From Phoronis australis (lineage: Eukaryota; Phoronida; Phoronidae), in the NCBI GenBank assembly GCA_002633005.1, contig NMRA01000003.1, positions 1,428,152 to 1,492,151 of the forward strand: a stretch of DNA of 64,000 nucleotides, in the 5' to 3' direction. A program made the position numbers and the translations under genes. The notes under the pieces are model-generated. The model made no database searches. It had not been told where the DNA came from and worked only from the letters and a program-made list of their open reading frames with translations. Below, one piece after another: positions 54,936-64,000 of the stretch (position 1 is its first letter; each line of letters begins with the position of its first letter).

Positions 54936-56020
54936 GTTGTTGTGCTAGGTCAAGATTCTGTCAGATTTTCCATCAGAATGTCACATGACTGTGAGCGCTA
55001 TCTGTCACTAAAGCGTCATTGCATCCAGCGCCATCTGTTTGTGGTAAAGGCTTTAGATGAGCGGGTACCTTAGGCACTGAACAGTTCTCATAGGGGTTTG
55101 CCTATCAGAACACACGTCAATGGATTCTTTACCTTTTCTTCACGCTGTCAAAAACTGCATGCAAATAAAGAAAAGTTTTGAGTCATTTCACGTCACAAGC
55201 CCTACAGATGCGCACAGAAATTTTGTTCTCTCTTGTATTGTTTGACCCTTTCACTCCCAGTGGAAACCAAGCTAGACTAAGAAAAATAAGGGCAAAAATG
55301 CAAAATCGGCACTTATCACCCCAAAACCACAACTTCCAAGCCAACATTAGATTTCGGAAGCAAATTTCCTACCGATTCCAAAAATGTGGTCCAAAAGTAC
55401 TGTCAACCAACTAGTTTTTTTGCAAATTTGGCTTGTTTGAGGGCTACCTGAAATCGCGACCAATTTCTCAGTTTTACACAGCAATGCACAATTGCAACAG
55501 GAAACCACAATCTTGAAGAATAATGCAGCAAACAAACCACATTCACTTGGCCTACATACAATACCTAACAAAAAATGCCCCCAAGCCTGGCCTACCCCTA
55601 GATTTTGATATTTTGGGAGTGAAAATTGGCCGCGGCCGCAGTGTAACTGTTCAGTGGCACCATTCGTTGTTTGCCCAGCGCAGTGTTGTCATTGTCGTAC
55701 CTGTTGAGCAGCTCCACTAGAACGGCCATGGCAGTTCCTCCCCTATCGGCAACTTGGACAATAGATTCCAGCTCCAGACTGGTCATTACTAACTTTAGAA
55801 ATGTCAGTGTAACGAAGCACGTCATTCTTGGTTCTGCTATAGGACGCCCGTAAGCAACTTTCCGTCAAGAAATTGTTTGTATGATGTAAAAATTTGATTT
55901 GAACGTTTCTAAGCATAATTTTGTTCAATATTTGCCCTGTTGTAGTTACATGCATTATGTTATTATACACGTGTGATTTCTTTGTCCAGCAGAATCAGGC
56001 CGGATGTGAGTTTTTACTTA
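54936..56020. other. Region with an unassigned coding-like segment
   Basis: On the - strand at about 55690-55800 the reading SLELESIVQVADRGGTAMAV LVELLNR ends at a GT (GTACGAC) and looks exon-like, but no family comes to mind and no partner exon was found. The rest shows nothing. Confidence 0.3.
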
Positions 56021-56027
56021 CTGACCA

Positions 56028-56710
56028 TTACATCTGAGACGAAGCGTCGCACGTGTCTTTCGCCCTCAAGGTATATGTATGGTGGTGGTAGGCCAACACG
56101 GCAGCACTAAGCGCTGCCGGCCGGGAAAGCAAAGGGTGGTGCACAAACAAGGTAGACGCTGCAATTGAATGTTTGTTGATATTTGTACTCTGTTTCAATG
56201 CCGTTAACCATATCGGCACAGCATATGACATGATATGCCGGATAATTAGGGCTGTGTAAATCCAAAGCATATTCTTGGGAGACATTCCCCAAGTGCCCGG
56301 CATTCACCACAATACTGCATCTCACCAGCGGAGATTTGACTTTCGAGATTTTTTCCTTGATATGCGATGTCCAAGAAAGGCGATTGTCTAGAATGACACA
56401 TAGACCTTGTCTACAAAATGAAGATGGCTACCTCTCAACATTAAAGGCCAGATTGCCCATTTATGCTTCCAATTGAATATAATCACTTTTGCTTTGTTGC
56501 CATGCTCCGAACTTCTAAGCCAACTGTCTTGGCTTATGTGGATGTCGTATTCAGTGCACTTTAAGCAAAGTAGCGATGCTAGACACACTGAAAAAATAAC
56601 ATGCTTCGATCCATGTCAGCCGACAATTGTCGCAGAAGATCACCCATTACTACTACTGAAGAGGGTGGGAGAGGAAGCGCCACATTGACACCCTCCAGAA
56701 AAGCTGCCAC
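56028..56710 (-). pseudogene. Non-LTR retrotransposon reverse-transcriptase fragment (C-terminal part)
   Basis: Reading across frames: KAKVIIFNWKHKWAI (the 'KT.vv.F.rk' strand), LRGSHLHFVD, then PKNMLWIYTALIIRHIMSYA VPIWLTAL, which fits the 'lY.aiv.Pil.Ygs.vW..al' thumb region of Jockey/CR1-type LINEs, followed by PAALSAAVLA. Several frameshifts and stops show long decay. Confidence 0.55.
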
Positions 56711-56719
56711 GGATTGGCT

Positions 56720-59290
56720 TTCGAACATGTTGACGATCCACACTTGTTCGTTTTGAAATGGTTTATTGCTGAACGGTTCGCATCATGCTAAATATTGCCG
56801 AAAGCACACACAAGGTCAATGAAGGCGCAGAAGGAAACAAGCGCTACCAGTTTCGCAAGCAGCTAATGCATGCGCGCACCCAGCCTAAAATATAGGGGGC
56901 TCGAACTTTTCGTTATGCGAACCTTTTACTGAAAAAATCAACAAGGGCTAAAAAAGAGTGGCACTAGGCTCATAGTTTATAATGTAGTCTGGATAGCGGG
57001 ACATACAGTATGTATATTATACAACTGTGTAGAGTAACACATATGAAGGAATTTACAATTATTACCGTTTCATTCCGTATTGTTTAGCCAAGCGATTGAT
57101 TTGATTGAGCTTGTTTATGCTGCTGCTGATAACCTACCAACGGCGAAAATGATGTAATAGAGACGTTCGAGTTATGGCCGCCACGCAATTTTACTTCACT
57201 CCGGGTGAAACGACGAACACAGAAAGTCATGACAAATGCTGAAACCATCTGCGTCTCTCGCAAAATATCCATTAAATTAGTTCATTCATATATCAATTAG
57301 AACATAACCGATAATTATTTAAAGGTAATTTAGAACAAAAAATCCTCTAACAGGAAATAAGCAGGTGTAGTCTTGTATGATTCCCATCCATCACAATTTC
57401 TCATGAAAGTATCAATTTTGATTGAGCTATCTATCACCAAAGAATGACTAAATTACTTTGAACACGAAACTACAACGACACTTTCCGTTGTATGTTTGCT
57501 GAAGGATGAGTAATGCATTTTATTTTGTAAGATCGAATCGTGCAATTCTGATATGAGCATTTCGATTGCTACTGATACTTATCGCGGAGGTGTTTGTTTA
57601 CTTGAGAACAAAGCATCGCAAATAGTTATTCAAATCTGGCTGACGTCAATTATATGGCATTTTGCCACTGTTTGACCATCAATGTTGAATTCTAAACCGA
57701 AGAGTATACCACGTCAAATGATCCGGCGTTTTCAGTCCGACCGTAAAAAACGACAGCATGCCTTAAAGCTTTAGGAATATCACTTCAATTCATTTACGTG
57801 ACATTTGCCATTGTACAGGTAGTTGCGTCATATTTAACCACCGCTTTATTTGAAGAAATATATGCACCTGTCATGGTCGCGAGCACACGTCACTGCAAGG
57901 TTCGAATGCCGTGCCTTTGTTCCGACTTTCAAATACGGCAAAAAGTAATGCAAACCGGATCATTTCTTCGACGGAAAGTTTTCTCCTACCTTGTAAATGA
58001 TTGTCTCGGTTAATTGTGCGTCAGAAGTAGATTATCGACGAATCAGACAGTGTGAATGAAAATATTTTGAACCAAGATTTTAACGAGCATATAGAGGAAG
58101 AACACGTACCCAATAGACGGCATTTAGGGTATCACGTTTTGAACACAGTGCTTAGGGCCAACCATTAGAGGCTGGCACATTTTGGTATTTAGTGGCGGTA
58201 GGCGGTCACGAGACAAATTTCTGGGGCGTTTCGGAAATTTGATAATTTTACGTTAATAAGAGTAACATAATACAGTCCGAAATCTAGAAAACAATAATTT
58301 TCAACATTTTTGCATCAATCGTAACATTGATGAACGTGCAATTAGAAGTCTGAAGTCACTCGGTAGTTGTTAACGTATGGGTTGTAAGACTTGTAGCCTA
58401 CTATGCAACTACCCGCTGCAGATAAAACTCCTACTGGGGTAAGGCGTACCGCGAGTCTCTATCTCTATCTACCACTTCAAGACTTTGATCAACGTAGGCT
58501 AAAATTAGGCAAGTTACAAACACTAAAGCCATTTTAAAAACTATTTGTATCTCGTATTAGACTGTTTTAGGACAATGATTGAGGACTCATGTATCAATTG
58601 CTTCCAAGTACAGGAAAACTCGTCACTTTAGCGATCAAAAAAGTGAAGTGTATTTGGTGGGAAACTGTCGAGCTATGTCATCTACGTGGTGTTCCATAAC
58701 TTGGAAGAATGTCCGGTGCAGTATGGATTCTGGCGACTGAGTCTCAATTATTGGGATTCCGGTGGAAGGGGACATCCAGTCAGCTGAGGATGGTAACCAA
58801 ACCGACCTGACATATGGTCGTGATCGTGTGAAGGTGCTTTCCCCTTAGAGGAACTTCGATTTACCGAAGCTTCTCCGAAACTCCGCTTACCTTCCTGCTA
58901 GACAGATGGCGATGTTTTGCCCCTATAGAGTGGAAAACGTTGTAAACGGTTTGCGGTCAACTTCAACGATGCATTTTGGTCTGTTTAGCTGGTTAAAAAA
59001 CGAAAATCGAATTAGATATTTTAGTCTCATAAAATCGGTCTCATGTGTTGTTCGCTTTCGTGATAGAAATTAATTTCCCTCCAACAAGAACGTCGAAATC
59101 ATTGGTCGGCGATTCATGAAACCGTTTCAGATTTTATTGGGTTGCCAACCCTAAAATTTCCTGCTTTGCTAACGAAAATGGAGTCATATCACAGTAGGAA
59201 TAATATAAGACCGATGTTATGACCATTTTCAACCAGCTAAACAGAGCGACATGTTTATCAACAGTAAAGTCCACATGTCTGAACGCACGT
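56720..59290. other. Region without recognised gene
   Basis: Only short open readings on both strands and no element ends that I can support. Confidence 0.45.
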
Positions 59291-59421
59291 ACACACACAA
59301 AACGAACCGAGAGTGGCGTAGATGAAGTAATATACAAGGAGACAATTTTTCGCGATATTTGTATTTATCCCATACGCTTCGAATTCCCAAGTTTCTTTCA
59401 ATTTCTAGGCAGATTTTTTAA

Positions 59422-60097
59422 AGGAGAATGCCACCCGATTTAATTAGTCTTTTTTACCGTCTTAATTGGTCTATATCCACATCGCCTCGCATACGGTCGA
59501 CCTTACCTTGCAGAGAAGTGTCGCGTTAACGTGTGAGAAAGGTGAAAAACGACGCAGTGACGTCAGTGGTTCATTTGCAGAGTGAATGCCGATGTGTTGC
59601 GGTGCATTGTTCCCGCTAGTCTGGACCGTATGCAGCTGCGATGAAAGCTTGTATAGAGAGTCCGAATTGCTTAGGATGTGGCTCGCGGTAGTGAAGAATG
59701 AAAAGTACGCTGTAAATAGCAAGTATGAGGCCGTGAAACATCTCCGTGTCTGTGGCCTGCAGTCGTCGACAACTGACGAATGCCGGCTTACCAAATAATT
59801 ATCCATACATTCCGTTGCCTGAGCTTGTTCACGGCACCTCTCTAGTATTTTTCATCACTGTATTCTGGTTCGAACTGATAGTCTGTGAAACTTAACGATC
59901 CACCTGTTAAGTCTTCGTTGGATGAGCTCTCGTCTACGTCGGGATTGCTAGTTGCCATGTTGACGTTTCTTACTGAGTGTTCTGTTTCAAACTTAATTAT
60001 TCTCACCCTAATCAATGCTTATATAAAACAGAAACAAAGTCTGTATCATTAGATGCAATTTGATACAAAATAGGTTGTTTTTGGGTGGCATGTTCCT
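59422..60097 (+). mobile_element. Kolobok-like family B copy 3, internally deleted
   Basis: 676 bp from AGGAGAATGCCACCCG to GGGTGGCATGTTCCT, flanked by TTAA on both sides (59418-59421, 60098-60101). Comparison with the empty site at 39676-39679 shows a single TTAA before insertion. The THAP remnant (ADVLRCIVPAS, HLRVCG) is damaged: the second zinc Cys is Ser and the C-x2-H is broken. Confidence 0.82.
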
Positions 60098-60384
60098 TTA
60101 AATACTTCAACCAGACTATTCACATGGTAGATCACTTCCTACATGTATGTACTTGAGTGTTAGGTTACAAGTTTCTCTAGTAAAAGAAACAGTTTTAAAT
60201 GTAACGATTTGTTGACTTAAAAACAAGAAGAAAGCAACACTAAATGTGCATTGAACTTGTAACATTTCCTGAAAATAGTTAAGTAACAACAATATTTGAT
60301 ACTGTATTTAACGAGGAATTGGCGCCTGAGTTGCAGATGATATAATATTTAACAATCGAAAACTGAGACAGAAGTGTCATATAA

Positions 60385-60666
60385 CATAGGCGGATTTATG
60401 GGGCCCCAGGTCCCCTCCCCTCTTGGCTGCCGCAAGCAAAATGAAACAGGAACAACGCGAAGTGTGAGGAAATATTGATGCCAGTAAGCAAGAGCCGTAC
60501 TCAAGACCCCATATAGCTGGGGAATCGTGCTACCGTTTTTTTTTAGTCCACCGACAAATTTTGCTCCCGCAACTTTTGGGCCGCCAGCTGTGCATATAAT
60601 CGCGCTTCGCCCAATTCCCCGAGGCAACATGTTGGCCCCCCTTATGTTATCCTAGATCCGCCACTG
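60385..60666. mobile_element. hAT-like miniature element inserted in repeat R1
   Basis: 282 bp from CATAGGCGGATTTATGG to the complement of CAGTGGCGGATCTAGG, with TATAA on each side. The uninterrupted sequence is at about 39975-39995. The 5-bp duplication is shorter than the usual 8 bp of hAT, so the superfamily is provisional. Confidence 0.65.
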
Positions 60667-60720
60667 TATAATTAACAGTTTTGTTCCAGATGTTATGTTT
60701 GGCCCTGATTGCATGTGGTT

Positions 60721-63264
60721 TGGCCACCCAAAAAGAAAATCCTCGAATTTTAGAATGTTTGGTTTCATCGCAAATTGGATTTGGTTTTGTTTTAAAGGAA
60801 ATATACTTTCCAAAAAGAAACGGATTGCAGTGCCGAAATTGCTTAAGTACCAAAGGAGCTGGTTCCCAGATCCACAGCCTCTTTATTCTCCCATTCGGCT
60901 GCTCAGTCTCAGACGATGCTCTCTCACCATGATGATACCCGTCTCTAAGTTTCTCCATCGTCATGACCCCTCGTCGGTTGTCTATCGAAACCGATTCTCA
61001 ACAAGCCGAGTGATCCATCTAACCGTTAATTCAATTTCTGTGAGACGTCTTGTTATGCATCATCTGCACGAGCCCATATGCACAAAAACGGACACTTTTT
61101 GAAGAGTGAGCTAATTGGAATGAGAGGCATTCAGGTCGTCGTTTTCAATGAACAGGGAATGAACGCAAAATTGAAATCAGTGTTTACCTGGGAAGAGTTT
61201 TTTTAGCAATGGTTGGGGGAAACGTGGTTCCGCTGTGCCGCCGGAGACTGCGCTGGTATTGTAATCACCAAGGAAGGGCAATGTCATCTTGTTTCGCCTT
61301 TGACACATTTTGGATTTCAGAAAAGGCGTTAAATTCATAACTAGCCAGCATGAGACACAGAAGGTCGCTACTGTGAGTGGTGCCTTTCCAAATTTCGAAT
61401 AAGCGCAATTGCTGAATATTCGAAACACATGAATTGCTTCTCAGGGGTAGATCGTTTGGTTTAAAAAGAAACATGAACAAAATATAGCCATAATGCATGT
61501 TGAAATAGAGCTTCAGCTACAAGCAGATTACCAAAACATTTCTGACAAGGTAACATTGGACATGGAAAGCAATGGTAGCCTATTGGCAATATTGGGACAA
61601 TTAGGGAATATCCAGGTTAGAGAATTATGAATGAGAAGGATATAAGCACGGGAAATGCCGGTATGTATCCGGAAAACGGTAACAAGACATTTCTGAATAA
61701 AACGGAAAAAATGTGGGCATAATTTTAAAAAACCGTGAAATAAATATCAAGTCAAATTAGTTGATTAACAATGATTGATCAGCAGAAAGTATGAGCCAAG
61801 CAATAACAAAATTGGCTGTTGAGAAAATTACTGCAAAAAGTAACACTTTTAAACTTAAAAAATTCTGCTGAAAACACTAGATCTGCGGCCCATGGCATAA
61901 AGCAAACAGGCAAATAGATAGAAAGACTAATCACATTGGCCGGAGCCTTCGTGTAATCTTTTTTGGATCTGAATGTATTAAGACTTGTGTGAATTGCAGA
62001 TTGAAATTAAAGTTTAAATCCAACCAAAGAAGCATCAATGCGCTGAGAATCAACTAATCAGTATTGGTTAAAATCATGCAAACCATGTACAATAGTTATC
62101 TATATAACTGGTCGAATGACGGCCAGAGTTGCATAACTTCAAGTCACTTTGCCCACACCACTGGTTAACTGGCAACAGCTACAAGCAAAAAATCCTTTTG
62201 TATTTCTCATCTTTCTTAATCACTGCGAAAGCGAAAAAAGCGTAAGTGACGATTTTTTAGTAAACTGTTGCTGCAGCTGCAAGTAGCGTAAAAAGCTACT
62301 TTGCCTTTTTACGGACAGGAACTACCATATATTGCTTCTGTGGCACATGCCCGTTTGGAGCGCTGCGGTCCATGAACCAGCAATGCTTGCACTGGCCATC
62401 CAATGCCATTTTGCTGTGAGATTTCTCAATTCCCTCTCCACGGCCTCCGCATAATTTTACCGTTCCAAACAAGGCACTAATATTGAAGAGTGTTTTGTGG
62501 AAAAGAATTAAGTAACCAGATGCGCACCGATTGACTTGACGTTGTGAGGATTAAGTGACGGCTGTTATTATCTAATTGATACAGAAGAGACACAGCCTTG
62601 CCTACGGACTTCATTATATGCTTGAATATATGGTTCACGAGGATGACGGTACATAATTCTAGGTTGTGAGGTGACCCGCAGCATTAAAGACACATTGAGC
62701 CCGACCTCACGCTGGGCATCTCGAGTTTTTGGACTACACGCTTTTATGCGGAAACTATAATACACACGAGCACAAAATAATGGGCATTGAAATACCTTGA
62801 GTTCATATTAAAGTGGAACGGAAAATATTCGATTTTGATCGAAAGGATTAGGCCCTAGCATCGCCAGTAAGACACGTTTATTTGCAAATGTGGCCATTTA
62901 ATTCTACATATGAGTGTTGTCAGTCGGGAAGTCTTCACTGATTGAACTCAAGCTTGACAGTTGTCTACAAGTACCTCGTGTGCTCCAGGGATCGGGCCTG
63001 GTCTGAGAAGTCTTTTAGGGGCTCATCCTTATCAGCTGAACCAATCTAATTGAAACTTCACGGTGCATCAGCCAGTGAGACCTGCTATGCATAGCTAATG
63101 ATGACCTTTGCTCCAAGCATATTAAATTACATCAGTATTTTGACAATCTAACATTTTCTGAAGTCTCTTGAAGCTCTGATGTAAACACAGCAATTTTCGA
63201 TTGATATTGAGCCCTCAATAAAGGCTCATTCATGCTGTTGTGACACTTGTAACAACAAGCACGA
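60721..63264. other. Region without recognised gene
   Basis: Readings at 60681-61102 (+) and 61177-61498 (-) show no convincing domain. Small hairpins occur (for example 62284-62325). I see no RNA gene. Confidence 0.4.
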
Positions 63265-63268
63265 TTAA

Positions 63269-64000
63269 GGCGAAGGCAACCCTTTTTCATGTCATTTTAA
63301 GCAAGAATAAGGTGCGTTGATGATCTCAGACATATTTTTCACTTAATCACAGCTTTTCGTAATTTAATTAATTACTCGTCCTCTACTCCGGATGTGACGT
63401 TTTGGGAGGCAAGAATTACGCGCCAATTTCTTTTCATATAGTATGACTGTGAGAGCTGTCGAGTCAGTCATCGTTCTACCTCGGTTGCGACAAGTTCGTT
63501 CGTCGTTTGCTTTTGTTTACCGTCAGTCAACATGCCACAATGTTGCTGTGTAGCAGGATATACTCATTATCATCTCACGCGCGTTGAAAGTACCTTTGCA
63601 TCGCTTTCTGAACGATGACACACTTCGCCGTCTTTGGCTAGTTCGTGTGAAGAACGCAGCGTTACCCGTCCACGAAAAGTTCACAAGTAGTGAAGGGTTA
63701 CCGAGTGTGGCAAGTATTTTCTGCCGTCAGATTACGAGAGAGATAAGTAGGCTTAATTGATGAAGTTCCCTTTGAAACAACGCCTGAAGAAGGGTGCCAT
63801 ACCGTCCTTATTGATTCCCGGCAGTGCCCCGTCGCTACCCCCGAGAAGTACGTTTTTGAAGCGAGAAGCCTCGCGAGTAGTTGTGGCCAGTACAGTGACT
63901 GGAGGCAAGGCTTCATCTACTGTCAGCCGTGCCTCCGAACGTACTTCCAGAGGGTGCAATTCCGGAACTAGCGATGATTCGCCCTGTGCTCAGTGTTGTC
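63269..64000 (+). mobile_element. Kolobok-like family A copy 3, cut by the window end
   Basis: The left end GGCGAAGGCAACCC follows TTAA at 63265-63268, one base shorter than in A1. It matches A1 through the THAP and Ser/Pro-rich regions up to the last base. The THAP start at 63532 (MPQCCCVAGYTHY) has lost the second zinc cysteine and soon meets a stop. Confidence 0.75.

Larger units (their letters stand above)
59295..60720. repeat. Dispersed repeat R1, copy interrupted by two insertions
   Basis: Matches 39497-40018 in three blocks: about 59295-59421, 60098-60384 and 60667-60720. The gaps are element B3 and a hAT-like element. Confidence 0.72.

Noticed and set aside
61177-61498. Possible LINE endonuclease-like text (- strand, FSEIQNVSKAKQDDIAL)
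   Set aside because: Only a faint resemblance to endonuclease N-termini; no catalytic motifs visible, and it is 5 kb from the reverse-transcriptase fragment.

Overview
This is a window of eukaryotic nuclear DNA from an animal, most likely a marine invertebrate. The evidence is split genes with GT-AG introns, animal secretory-pathway enzyme families, a tRNA-derived repeat, and many DNA-transposon remnants (Kolobok-like elements with THAP domains and TTAA target sites, hAT-like miniature elements). No operons, Shine-Dalgarno sites, CRISPR arrays or prokaryotic genes are present. The species cannot be fixed from sequence alone; an invertebrate deuterostome is my guess, not a result.

Two host genes can be rebuilt exon by exon. 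(1) On the + strand at 3595-12585, nine exons join in frame to a 522-residue JMJD8-like JmjC protein. It has an N-terminal membrane anchor and, unlike compact JMJD8, a C-terminal TPR-like helical array. (2) On the - strand, from 48464 down to 14638, seven exons encode a secreted copper monooxygenase of the peptidylglycine alpha-hydroxylating (PHM) type. They give a signal peptide, the CuH ligands (HH and VHY) and the final exon with the DEMCNF methionine site. The middle exon or exons, which should carry the His-Thr-His ligands of the CuM site, were not found. The two genes converge tail to tail, with about 2 kb between stop codons.

Layout: 1-3594, upstream DNA with repeats; 3595-12585, JmjC-TPR gene; 12586-14637, convergent intergenic spacer; 14638-48464, PHM-like gene, whose introns (the first about 18.5 kb) hold most of the transposons; 48465-64000, no recognised host gene, but a minisatellite, a hammerhead-like Penelope motif, a decayed SGNH-hydrolase retroelement with tandem repeats, a non-LTR reverse-transcriptase fragment and more Kolobok-like copies.

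Mobile DNA: Kolobok-like family A (about 150-bp inverted ends, THAP plus a Cys/His segment; 18680-20297, 27543-~27990, 63269-window end) and family B (short AGGAGAATGC ends, a different THAP domain; 22932-24665, ~31465-33012, 59422-60097) both insert at TTAA. A ~520-bp repeat at ~39497-40018 has an older relative at ~59295-60720 that contains a family B insertion at a TTAA and a hAT-like insertion, so the window holds its own empty and filled sites. I saw no wholly new system. The points most worth checking are the JmjC-TPR architecture, the apparent gap in the PHM gene, and the non-autonomous Kolobok-like elements that keep THAP domains.
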